From positions 28,000,162-28,064,161 of the forward strand of contig OU612067.1 in NCBI GenBank assembly GCA_914767715.1: DNA of 64,000 nucleotides, read 5' to 3'. Each line of letters starts with the position of its first letter. The stretch's first letter is position 1. The position numbers were made by a program, and so were the translations under genes. This stretch comes from Membranipora membranacea. Lineage: Eukaryota; Bryozoa; Gymnolaemata; Cheilostomatida; Membraniporidae. This document shows positions 11,439 to 24,000 of the stretch, piece after piece. The notes under the pieces are model-generated. The model was given only the letters and a program-made list of their open reading frames with translations, ran no database searches and was not told the DNA's origin.

Positions 11439-12774
11439 ACTAGGTGGCTCAATTTTATTCATGCATCAAATTATTCTCTGATTCTTCAGCTCCGTAATGA
11501 TGTGCTTCTTTAGAAAATTGGTCCACTCTTAGTGCATTTTATATCTATCCCAGTAGAGGCCTTCCCGAAAACGCTCACATCAAGCCAAACTAACGTTTTG
11601 TGACGTCAGAGAGCTGTTTGAGTAATCAGCCTATTGTAAAATCAAAACAAACAGAGCTATCTTGTATTCAATACAGCAGAAAATCCATGGTGCTGATTTT
11701 CATCTTCCACTATGAGCCTTTGCATCCACATCTCAATTGCAACCTCATGGAAGGGCACTGGCATCCCCATCCCCAAATTTGAGATATGATGGTCTAAAAA
11801 GTCAGCTTATTTGTGTGATTTCTGCAAATGTAGGTCAACACAGAGCACTGAACTAAGGCTATATTGTGTAGTAAGGTATTCTATGAAAGGCCCCCATTGG
11901 GTACAATACTCCACTGAAATCCACTGGCTAAGTAGACAAACTTGGAATTTTATACTACAACAAGCACGGCGGTGTGTGTGTTCGATTGAGAATAAATGAC
12001 ACATGCTATAAACTGAGGTAAGACGCAGGTCAGATAATAAAATAATCGAGCGATAGCTGAGTCATCGGCTGCACAAAGTTGGTGAAAATAGGGCGACGAC
12101 GGAAAGGAGATCAAGAATTTTTAGACCTTAGCATTCCAATTTGTTTTAGCTTTAGACTTTAGATAAAGCTTTAGACATTAACTGTGTTACTGTTCTCACA
12201 TTCTTGAAACTGACAAGCTTATCAGTATGCCTGCGTGCCGTTATGTATAATAATGTGAACTTTACTAAAAACTTTCGGTGAGGACCTGCTGTTTGCCATC
12301 CATTGTATATTTATATTTGGAGATTTTTAATTGATCCAACTTTATCAGCGGACAAATATTCTATGTGATGATAAAGTTCTAAATAATGTTCTGGGTAGAT
12401 GGCGTGCCGAGGTAAATCCAAAAAATACTGTGCTGCGGCTAACTGTGACAAAGATTCTTGACATTTTGTAAAAAATGGCCAGAACAGAACACAAAACATC
12501 AACGAAGACACAAATTTTTGCTGGTTATGTAAATCAAAATCTATTTGTCATCAATTATTGTAATGTCCAACACAGCGCACTAACAGCTCTGTGACAACAA
12601 ATATCACACCCTTTTCAGGGTTAATTTTATGCGAGCGTTTTTAGGAAGGCCTCTACTGCGATAGATAGATATATAATGCACTTAGAGTGGACTAATTTTT
12701 TAAAGAAGCATATCATTACTGAGGTGAAGAATCAGAGAATAATGTGATGCATAAGTAATATTGAGCCACCTAGT
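11439..12774. mobile_element. DNA transposon with ~145-bp terminal inverted repeats
   Basis: The left end starts actaggtggctcaat and the right end finishes attgagccacctagt. Similarity continues inward for about 145 bp on both sides, through a motif ctctgattcttca (11472 region) and ggaaggcctctac near 12638, to acgctcaca/gcgagcgt. The 1.05-kb interior has no transposase-like open frame, so this is a non-autonomous element. No target-site duplication was recognised. Confidence 0.8.
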
Positions 12775-13330
12775 GGTTTAACCTTCCTCCTTTTTTGACC
12801 AGGATCAGAAAACTTTGAAATATGTTTGATATATGGTCATGCTGGAAACAATATTATACGGACATGATTCATAGCAAGAGATGTTCAGTTAAAGCCTGGC
12901 GGCCTATTTGATATGTGGGGGGGGGGGACTGATAATTGTTACAATATTGCTCATAAGATACGAAGCAAAGAAGTAAAAAGGGACATGCCACCTACTCATG
13001 CAAGGTTGCAAAATCTGTCAGTAGATATAAAAAATCTGACAACATGTGAAGATATTTTTCCTTGTGTACCAGCATCATATTTCTATCACTAGGTATAGCA
13101 AAATGACGCATGGATGGTATACACCTCAAAAAGGGTTGACCAAAGAAAAAGAATTGATATTTCAAACTCCTAAGTTCTCCCTAGCTCACTCAGGTTTTCA
13201 CATAGTTTCATACCTACCAGTATCAACGTTTTAAATGATATGCCATCACAAACACAGAGCCTTTTTAAACGATTGTAAACGTTCTTTGACGGGTTCACCA
13301 ATGACACGCTATCTTATCTTATATTCTTAC

Positions 13331-13784
13331 CTTGCTGTTTCTATTATAATTATCCTGTTCTCTCTTGAGCAGTTTATCGGCCTCTTTATCGAATTCCATC
13401 TGCAGCATCTAAGCCATGAGCAGATCATTGGAAGTGTCTCCTTAGTCTGCTTCACCGACTAAAAACTCAGCCGGGATATCATTCACTCTGTAATCATTGC
13501 AAATAACATAATTTGATATCCCCGCACATATCGAATCTTCTAGAAATGCAGACTCAATAATCTTGGGGGGGGGGGGGTCTTTCAATTAAAATCAGCCAAA
13601 TTCGCAATCTGATCGCTCACTCACTGAGTGAGACCTGCTTGGAGGGCTCACTCATTGATGGAGCTATATATTATAACAATCTGCTTTAGTCTATATATTT
13701 TTACACTTTTTTCACTACTTTATGGACGGTTTACACCCAGAACAAAAATCATAGTGTTTTTTAATACTCATGACAAATATATGA

Positions 13785-13823
<39 letters not shown>

Positions 13824-15451
13824 TAATCAATATATTCTGACTGCGTGACTGGGAATGGATATGTTTAATTTAATGACCAAGTGAACGATAATTTTAAGCG
13901 ATGTGATAGTGATAATTTTCTTTAGTAAAGCATTGCTCATTCTAATTAAAAGGCCCTCAAGTAAATCTTGTGTTGTGGTCACTTGTTATGAACAGTACAA
14001 ATTGTGTGAGCCTACATAGTGATGTATTGTGATAACTATTCGTATAATTTATGGAGCCACCAGGTGAATAAACTGGAGACGATTGGTTCAGATCTTGATC
14101 ATGATTGATCTAGGTTGCCAGAATTTTGAATTCCCCCAACCTCAATGATAGGCTGCAAGCATAAAGTGTGGTTTTGAAGTTTCTGTAGGCATGTTTTGCC
14201 TGTGACTCAACAGTTTTGCGGGAGCAATTCCGAGTGAAGGCCATATTTTCTAAGTTGAATTTACGCCTGCGCGGAGCTGCAGCCCTGATCAGCTAACTCA
14301 GGAAACTCTGTATTCCCGTATATTTTCTCAAATTCCTCTCTCTCTCTCTCTATCTATTCTGCCAATTCCTAAAACAGATAAAAAATCTACATCAAACGAT
14401 TTTAGCATGCAGTAAACCCAAAAGGAAAGGACTTTTGCTTCCTATGGCTGATGAATCAACTACCTAAGCTCATGTTCATTCTCCTCTGACACGTCAGTCG
14501 TAGATGCTTCCATACGATGTATTGCTTGAAGGGTTATCACAGTCCAGCGACGTATATAGTATTATTATTATGACCCCTACCACTAAATTTGAGTGGTAGA
14601 GAGCATAGGCATCTGGAGTTACAAGCATGTATACTTTGCCGAAGTCCATAATCAACCATCCCACCCCCAACAAACATTTGTTGGGCGGTGGTTGATCATG
14701 GACATTAGCAAGGTTCACAAAGGTAGCTCCGGACGCCTGTGGTAGAGAGCCTACTGTATCTACTGAGGAACTGTATGGAGTATCTCATTATTATGACATT
14801 CAGCTCCTTTCAACGCTTTTTTCACGCCTTAGCAATCTACCACATTGTGGAATCTGACTGGATGAAAGAAGAGTCACTTCTCTTTGCAATGTATGAAAGC
14901 AGGGACAACCCTCTCTGGTGAAAGTAAGTAGCCTAAGGTGGTAGCAGTAACACTTACATATAACTTCTTTGATACCACTTTTGTTTTATCAAACTTGAAC
15001 TAATCTTCACTGTTTTATTTTCTCACTGCTGGTTAGCTGTTTGTGTCAAGATATGGATATCTTATTTACTGTTCTTGCCATGGATATGATTTTCTCACAA
15101 TTCTTACAAATTTAACACAACAATCAATTCAATGTGATGATGTACCTACCTGGCTCATAACATCTTCAAGTATTGCAGGGGCTGCTGGAGTTGTATTGAC
15201 ATTCCAGCCTTTCCATGCTGTGGTAGCTGCTTTACCTTCCATCAGGGTTACTTTGCCTTGCTGTTGAGTGATTGATCAGGGAAACACACTATATGAGAAT
15301 GGTGAAAGAGTGTTTGTTGCACCATTAAATGAAGGATAGCTATAGTAGTCTTTACTAGTTCACTGCCAACAGAGAAAAATGCAGATGGTGAAATCTTTTA
15401 CCTGAGTTCCACACACAATGTTTTTGTCGATGAGGAATATGTTGATTAGTC
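13331..15451 (-). CDS. Unidentified gene, candidate internal exons
   Basis: Three exon-like stretches with good splice signals. 15451-15402 reads LINIFLIDKNIVCGTQ before gtaaaa (least certain). 15260-15150 is phase 0 at both ends, from QGKVTLMEGKAATTAWKGW to ILEDVMSQ before gtaggt. 13408-13331 is also phase 0, MLQMEFDKEADKLL to NYNRNSK before gtaaga. They would join in frame. I do not recognise the family; the first junction (NIVCGTQ|QGKVTLM) resembles a beta-propeller strand, but that is weak. They could be N-terminal exons of the Mondo-like gene downstream on the same strand, but none matches the Mondo conserved region. Confidence 0.45.
13785..13830 (+). repeat. (AATC)n microsatellite
   Basis: About eleven tandem copies of the tetranucleotide aatc, with one variant (aatt) near the end. 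Confidence 0.95.
14643..14705. repeat. Imperfect palindrome
   Basis: Arms gtccataatcaaccatccc and ggtggttgatcatggac with cccaacaaa/tttgttggg at the centre form a hairpin of about 27 bp. The inner ataatcaacca motif recalls the palindrome at 169-247, so both may belong to one MITE family. Confidence 0.7.
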
Positions 15452-18075
15452 CTCAACAACAGAATGTTTGTCAGAACCTGGGTGAGTCAATGTGTAACGC
15501 TAAAACAATGGCCCTAAAATATATTATGTGATTGGGCAAATATGGTCATGTGACAATGTGTACACCCAAAGTAGTGAATGTATGGTAGCCAGAAAGAAAT
15601 AGTAAACGAGGGAGTAATTCAACGTCCCCCTTCACTCTGAATCATAGTAAGGTATGCTCGGTATAAATAGGAAAGCCAGATCTCTGATTTAGAGTGGCTG
15701 GCAACATGCATCTTAGAGAGCTTGTATTAACCAATCAGTAGCCCAAATTAAACTGTTTTCCTACTACTCCTTTCTTTGTTTTCCTAGTTTTCAAGTTTCC
15801 ACTAGCTGTCACTCATAGTCACTGACTACTATAGTAGTCAGTGACTGGCTATCCCTGGACCCTATCTATCTAGCACTATCAGCTAAGATGATCATGATTA
15901 AAAATATACTAAATATATATAAATGCTACCCCACCTCCTAGGGGAGCCAATCTAATATTGCCAGGCCAATACCAAGGTTTTGGTAGTAGTAGTAGTAGGC
16001 CTACCTACTAGTAAGCAGGAGTCATTGGAGTAAGTACAGTATCAATGGCTCAATGGGTAATACTCTACTTGGTAATATGAATGATGTTATTGTAATTGAA
16101 AAAAAGAGACAGGCAGCAGATTGAGTGACTGAGTGGACATCGTCTTGGCCAGGCAGTCGCTTCTACGTTTATTGTTATTTAATTGATATTCTTTAAACAT
16201 CACATACGCCTCAATCCTGCCGTGACACATCACACAAAGTTATGCTGATCGAGCCTTGGTGGTGGTAAAGTAACCCCCATCATTCTGACCTGATAGCATG
16301 TCCGCACACCGCCACAGCTGTGCTGTGCCTTATGTTGCCGTTCTCTTGTACACATTCCATCGTCACTGGCTCAGCCTGATTAATGGTAGTTAATGATATT
16401 GATCATCCTCGTAAATGAGGTTGATAAAATACGCTGTGGGTAGCACTCATCCAATTGATTGCAGCAATGCATTCAACCTACCATTGTCATGTGTGCTTGA
16501 AAAGTTCACATCTCTCCCGTCACCATTGTTTTCTTGATCGTCCCTTGTCTGTCCATGTTAGCACTGTTATTACATCACCCCATACACATGTACTAATCTC
16601 TACCCACGTGATCCCAAATAATTAGGAACACCGGGACTGAAATCCGGTTGGATGCGAGACGCGGTCAACGCACTTCAGCCACAACCGCAGCAATCTGCCA
16701 AATTCTGCTATCGCTAATCTGATATTTATAACGACTGGACATTAACTACAGACAAATCTCGCTACAGAATATTGTTATAAGGACCCAGTCGACTACAATT
16801 AAAAAGCAAAAGCAGAAGCAGAAGACATCCAAAAATAGGTCAAACTGTGCCGAGTGCTATGAGCAAGTAATAGGCTGTGAATATGGAGTTAAGACTCAGA
16901 TTAATGTATTATAATATAATTGTATAACTGAAGGTTACTGTAGAGTATTACATTATTGGCCTTGTTCCATATTTGTGGGGGCTGCTGATTTAATGCTAGT
17001 ATTACTCACTGTTATCAATGGAGTTCTCCAAAACCTGGGTCTCTGGCAATGTTTGACTGCCCCCCCCCCCCCCGATCCTTGTGTCGATGACTGTTTATAT
17101 TATTAAATTCATTATGCAGGTTGACAGGAGGTGGCAATGCAGTTTTGACACAGCAGAGGGCGCGGCTAACATAAGATATCCCTAATAACTCAATATTAGT
17201 GATAGTGAAGAACACGAGGGTGAGGATCTATACCTATCTAACCATTTGTTGAATTGCAAAGTGAAAGGCTATTATTAAAAAAATTTATATTATGATATCC
17301 AATCCTGTCCCTCTTAGGCCTATATTATACCAATAATAATATCATGTAAGCTTGAAATCGTATTCGCAAGACAGTGTTATTTAAAACATAAAAGTTGTTT
17401 TGCCTCCCGTTTGATCTTCTTTTTTCGTTTAGGGAGGGGCAAAAGCACCCCTTCTCTCTCGCTTTGCTTTTGAACACAGTCCTGGTTCCATATTGCCAAT
17501 ATGAGTCGGTCGGTCAGGTGCAAAAAAGGTTCATCTGGTCTCAGGAAATTGGAATTATGGCTACTTTTGTCGTGTTTAAAAATGTTTCCAATAAAGACAA
17601 ATTCAACCGCACATCATTTTAAAAGGTCACCCAAGTTGTGAAAACTGTCAAACCAGGACTGCTTAGTGGTCATCATACCAAATTGTATCTGCTTTAAAGT
17701 GTTGATATCCGATTGTGAATGACGCAGCTGGATTTTGCGTCAGCAATCATATATGTATATATCTATATATATATGTGTAAACAAAACCTTATTGATGGAT
17801 TGTTATTGCTAAATAACCTGTTATAAACACATCTAGATAGTCTAAGTTAGTGACTAGTTACAAACCCATACAGAGTAAAGATGTTCAATCTGAAAAATTT
17901 TAACTTTACGTAGCTCCACCTGTTAGCAATTTCAATACAATTTTCGCCTGACTTGATCATCAGGAAATTCCGTTCTAAAATTTTATAACGGAATATCTTA
18001 TTCCCACCTTTTTACCCCCTTTTATCATACCGTGATTAATGTTGTTTCATCTTATCTTGTCTCTATCCTTCACAG
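15452..18075. other. Intergenic, repeat remnants only
   Basis: No supported gene. About 17025-17165 holds a copy of a repeat also seen at 35235-35363 (shared tggcaatgtttgactgcc followed by a C-run). A TA-rich stretch lies at 17745-17775. The first exon of the SPFH gene that starts at or before 18076 should be here but was not identified. Confidence 0.45.
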
Positions 18076-21000
18076 AGCAACATGAGATGCAACATATGGA
18101 CGCTGACGGAGTAGTCAGTGATAGTAGTGAGGAACAGGAGGGCGATGGTCAGTACTTAACTTTTGTACCCAGTAATGATTGACTGGCTGAGCGATTGGCT
18201 GAATGAGTGGATGCTTGGCCAATTGATTCATTTATTGATTCAGCGGATGAGAGGATGAAGATATCAGTGATATTGTGTTATATCGGTGGTAATAATCAAA
18301 GCGGTATACCAAGGTTAACACAATGGCCCAAGCTCAAAAAAATTTAGTAGGGCTTTTGTAGATCAAGCCCGGTCCAGTTTGCCTGCATTTGGGGTTCTAG
18401 CGGCTGCAGGCTCACCAGGAGAATGGGAATGACCGGACTGCTGGAAAATTGACTCAATCTTGTTCTAGTAGGGCAAATGCTGGACAGGCATTATCATGAT
18501 GTCAAGAAATAAATGAAAATATAAAAGCGTAATACATGGAGCTGCTCAAAATGGCCAAAATTTGTGGATACTTTTAACCTGATCTAGCCATAATAAGCAC
18601 TACAAATACCAATAAGCAAAATTTTTTTGATTTTATGACAAAACAAAACTAAGAAAGGAAATTCAATAATTCTAACTTTCAATTCTTTGCCACTTGCAGT
18701 AATAGATGTCTAATTCCTCCTCTTACACAACATTTTGCTTCTCTTCGATACAATTAGCAGAGCATGCCGTAGCTACTTACATTAACTACTTTTGGGCCTA
18801 CATTTCAGGATTAAAATATGTCTGGAACAGAACTTATATACTAAGCTCATAAACAGCGCTGCGATAAATTTTATTTCCTGCTGAGGTTACTGTCTTTGCA
18901 TAGTACATGTGCATGGAAATTATTTAGTAAATACATGAGGATTACCAATCATCAACGTTTATCTGTAAATCATAGTTCATAAGACTTACAAGAGCTTTGA
19001 AACTCATTTATTATAACAGATGTAAGCTATTATAATTTTCTCTCCATTTAATACACTATACTCTAATCACTGTGAAGCAACTTTTCACTAGTTTTGATAA
19101 TAAACTGGACTATCATTTAAATTAAGACCTAATTAAAACCTACAGAATAAGTGGTGCACTATTCTTGTTAACTGGTACATTCAATGAGACCTTAAACTAA
19201 ACTTAACACTTAATACTTTATACCTGATTGATACTGTATCTGTAGTGTTGCTGCCTGGTAGTCCCACCCCTGCTGAAGGGGTGGATCCAGAATCTGGCCC
19301 AGGTACGGTAATGACTAAATTGACTCAATCATGATATTAATTTATTAATGTGTCCATGTAGCCAGTGTGTTGGCTCTGATTGGTCGACTTCTACTCCCCA
19401 CCAACAAATCAGAGCCAACAAATTGGCTCGAGTCTTATGGTTTTTACTAATTATTCACCTTTTCATGTTTTTGTGTGCTTCTGATTTTGCACGGGAGTGT
19501 AGTATACCTGACTTCCTTAGGACTTTCAGGGTTTTCTGTGAGTTTGGAGTTTTGGTTGGGGTTTGAAATTAATGTGGGCAAATCATCCTGGCTGATTTGA
19601 AATATATCGTCCAGATGCTTGAATAATGATTGTATGCACATCAATCTTTCAAATTTATTATTGTGTAGTCGACAGTTTATCAAGGGGTGTCCAAATCATT
19701 AACTTAGTATTTATGTGTTTTGATGCAAATATGTTCCTGTTTCTATTTGTTAGCTTCTTATAGAATTTGCCATTTTGCCTCCAACCGCAATTCAATTAAA
19801 TGCTGTTACTATGCGTTAGAAGTTTCTCTCTTCCCATCGTGTTTTCAGTCTCTAGTTATAGAATTCAACCGCAGGGTGGGGGGAGTTATACTAAATTCCT
19901 GCTAGTAGATAGTTGGGCTGCATAAGCTATGGTATATGAGAGTAAGGAATAATACTAACAAAGATTCAACAAAAATAATAAGACTGTGCCAATAAACTGA
20001 AAAAAATGATGCATTATATCTATAACTTTTATAGATGTAGATCCTTTACTAGTGAAATGGCTACAAATTGGTTAAATTGGATCGCAACAGTTCAAGCACC
20101 TAAACTCGAGTGTTCTGTTGTAACTAATAAGGAAGATGATCAGTAGCAATAGTATGATTTTTTTACATAATTTAAAGTTTTCATAAGACTTTGAATAGAT
20201 GAACCCTTTTCACTGGACAGAAGTCTATTCTGGTTTTGAAACTTGTTTAATACATTATAGTAAGTCTTTTTCTTCTTTAGTGGAAAACTCACCTCTAGGA
20301 TCAGATAATGTACAATCGCAGGGCTCAGCTGTCGGCGAACAGGATATTGATCGTAGCTACTCTCCCTATGTACCCCATAATGCTTTAGAGGCAGGCACGC
20401 CCACAACAACATATACTGAGATCCCACAAGACGCAACTACTGGGGCAGTTCGCTCCACTCGTTCTCCGCCTCCGGCCTACCCTGGAGCACAGGCTTCTGC
20501 TGGGAATGGGCCACACCCACCAGCGTATGGACAACTGCCACCTTTACGAGGATCTATCAAGCCAAGTAAGACATACAAATACTCTGACTAACCCTATATC
20601 AAGTTTGATCAAATTTGCATGCATTACTCTGTTCTTTTATCATAGTGTAAAGCCCTTGCAACAAGGGTGGCAATTCAAGGGGAAGCAATTCCAAATTGGA
20701 TCAAATTTGGTGTAGGTTATTCTCTATAAATGTAAATCTCGACTGCTGTTGCAATGAGGCCAGGGTCATCTTAACACTAAGGTATGGGCTATCTTGGGGA
20801 TCACAGCCTGAGAACATGTAACTTACTGCATTTAACAAACGAAGGCTGGGTGAAAAGGCCATCACAACATCAGGGAAACTAGATAGTATCCTGTCATGTA
20901 TATACTTCTTAGGGGTGGAAAAGCCCGACCCCTAACCAGCAATCTGTACAGAGCTTATTCAAGGAATAAAATGCAGCCAAAACAAAGCTTTTCAGTTATC

Positions 21001-24000
21001 CAGTGATGCCCACTGATAAATGTAGTGAGGAATGATCTCTTCCTGAATTACTTGTTATATTTATGCTAGCATTCTTGTATTAATTTTCTTAGGTAATTCA
21101 TATTGCATATTTCCCAGCTCAGAAGTTAATGATTAACACTTGTGTTATCCTGATTTATAGTGCCGTTCTCTTGTTTATTCCTGAGTCTTTCACTAACACT
21201 ACATTGTCATGGTAGATTTCAAGTCAGATTTTCGGTCACATTACTTGATCAGGGTTTTGCTTTTATATAGCTATCATCAAGAGCAATCAAAAATCTGCCT
21301 TTTGTGACAACGTTTTATAAAAGCGAAAATCTGACGGCGAAATCTGCATTGTAAATGTATCTTGAGGCCCACAAGAAAATAAAAGACAATGCATAGTTCA
21401 TCAATATAACTCACTCCTGATAGCAAGCGAAAGGAACCCTAAACATTTTAAGTGATCAATATAGCCAGAATATTTCTAAGTATAGAGTTTGGCCCTAGTT
21501 ATTAAGATTGCGATCAGCGTTGTGCAAGTTTGAATGCGGAAATAGCTGTGACGGTGCCCAGATTGCTGTTTCTACTTCACGAATTCCCAAACTGATCGCA
21601 CACCAACACAGTGTGTGCTTCCTCTGTTACCACAAAACTCACACTTTTGCCACTTTTATAATTTACCATCTAGGAACATTTAGGTTTGAGGTGGATGGCG
21701 CTGCTAATTCTGACCAATCAGCTGATGAATCCAGTGACCTTTTAAATCCGACCAATACTGCTAATTTAGCGCAGCAAACACCTGGTGAAAACGGTTAGTT
21801 CTGCTGCTGATGTCTTCCCATTGAGCTCAGCGACATGGCCTTTTCTTGGTGCTGGGTACTTGCTTGTGGAAATTTATTTCGGAAAATTGATTTCCATCAT
21901 TCAAGTGTGACTGCAACTCCAATATCTTCCTACTAATATACACCTGACCAATCAAGCCAGTCTGAATAAGGATCATTTTCAACCTATTAATCACTCCTCA
22001 CCAACTTTAGTTATAGTGCGTTGTTTTGTTTGGTTATTGTTTGTTTCTAGCATTTTATTTCTAACACAGGTCTTGCGTTGATATTGGGTACAAAATCTTT
22101 TAGTGATTCTTGGTGTTTTTATTTTTTGTTCCCAGCCGATGCCGCCATGGAACTTGAGGCTATGAACGCTGAGGTGACGGAAAATCAACCTGAGCCCCCG
22201 CCTTATAATGAAGCCATGTCGCGATTAGATGCTGGAATCTCTAGACAGGTGGAAACTACATTTGGCCCTGAAGTTATCACAGGTCCTGTAAGAGACGAAC
22301 CTCCACCCAATTACACGGACATCGGTGAGCTGTTTAATTACATTATGAGTTGTCTTGTGACTTGACTAGCGAATAAAATCTATTTAATTTATCAATTTTA
22401 TTTGCCATTCAAGTCACACAAACATAAAGATTTAATATATTATATTAATCCTTAGCCAATGCGTTTCGTGTAGGCACATGACAACATTACTGCTAACACT
22501 AAAGAGAAAGAGACTTCATTGAGGCTGACATTTTAGGAAGGAGAGGATAATCAAAACAGCCTAGATAGAATAGAAGGCTAGACTAGTGATCACAGTCTAT
22601 GAAAATTAAACCTGAGAAGACAACTGAATCACACTCACACGATCCAATATAAAAATAATGCGATTGGAAGTGAGACTTCCCTCTTTTTTGCATGAGTTAT
22701 AGGTTCGACTTTGAGCCTCTTCTATGATGATCAAATATCTAAGTTTTCATAGTCAAATGAGTCAATGAATTCGGCATCTCCATTTACAAAAGGGAGGAGA
22801 TGCTTCAGTGTTGAGAATGAAATGTCATTAGACTTAATGATACCACCACAATCCAGCAGAGAATCATTCAATCCGGTCACACCTCTATGTACTAGGCATA
22901 AACATCTCAATCAACGTGCTCGGCCAGTTTCAAACTGCAAATCACAAAGCCGTAGTACTAGGAATTGAAAGGTAAAATGGATCACACTAAAAGGAAACCT
23001 GCCAATACAGACACCCTCTTTTGTCTTATAGATGGACGACCACCATCAGAGCAGACTGATGCACGATCTTCAGATAGCGATGCGGACATCGAGTCTCGAC
23101 ATAGCAGGGCTGAAGTAGAAGCAGAAACAGCAGAACCAGAAATAGCAGAACCAAACGGGTTTCCTGCAAGAATCTGGTATTTATCTGACAGTCTCTATAT
23201 AAACTCTTAATTTCTAAAATAGTAACCTTGTGCGGACCGTTAAGACAGATGCTGATCCTCCCCTCACCTCTTAACCATGAGAACGATTATTTTTGAGAGA
23301 GATTAGGTGAATAGCATCATGATTGTTTGCCTAACATAAACTTTAAAGCTCAGAGTTAGACGTATCTCAAACCCTGGGGAGTAGAAACACAAATTACTCA
23401 TCTTTTATCACCTTCTAGCCCCTCCCTCCTGGAGGTCTTAAGTTTATTGTTCACGATTAAAAATCTTGAGAGGCCGCCAAACATTTCAATTGGCAATAAA
23501 CCATCAAAATATCAACTTTTTGGTGGTTTATTGCCAATTGTGTTTATACTGCAACTGTTGTGGTGACATGTGACTGTAATGGTAGGGGTGAACTGAGGTT
23601 CAATGAGGAATAAAGCCACTTCTTCGGCTGGTCATTGCAGGGTTTATGTACATGATCATTGTAATTTTTTATATGATTCTAGATCTCTCAAAAATGATTT
23701 AGGCTAAAGAATTTGTGAAGTTAAATTATTGGGTTTTCAGTGCTCCTCCATGAATAGTCATGATGGTGTGATCATGATACTATTTTTTGCCAAAACATAA
23801 GCAGATATTGAGAAGATCACTCAAATTTGTTACTTGTCAGATGTTGATCAAATGGATCAAGTCATTAACCAGTTGGCACTTGAGAATTTAAACTGCATCT
23901 CTGGTGCCGTAACCATCATACTGGATGTGTATTTTGAGTAAAAATTATTTATACAATCTTGATAAATGTTGGTCTGTCACCTTAAGGTTATGAATTTGAA

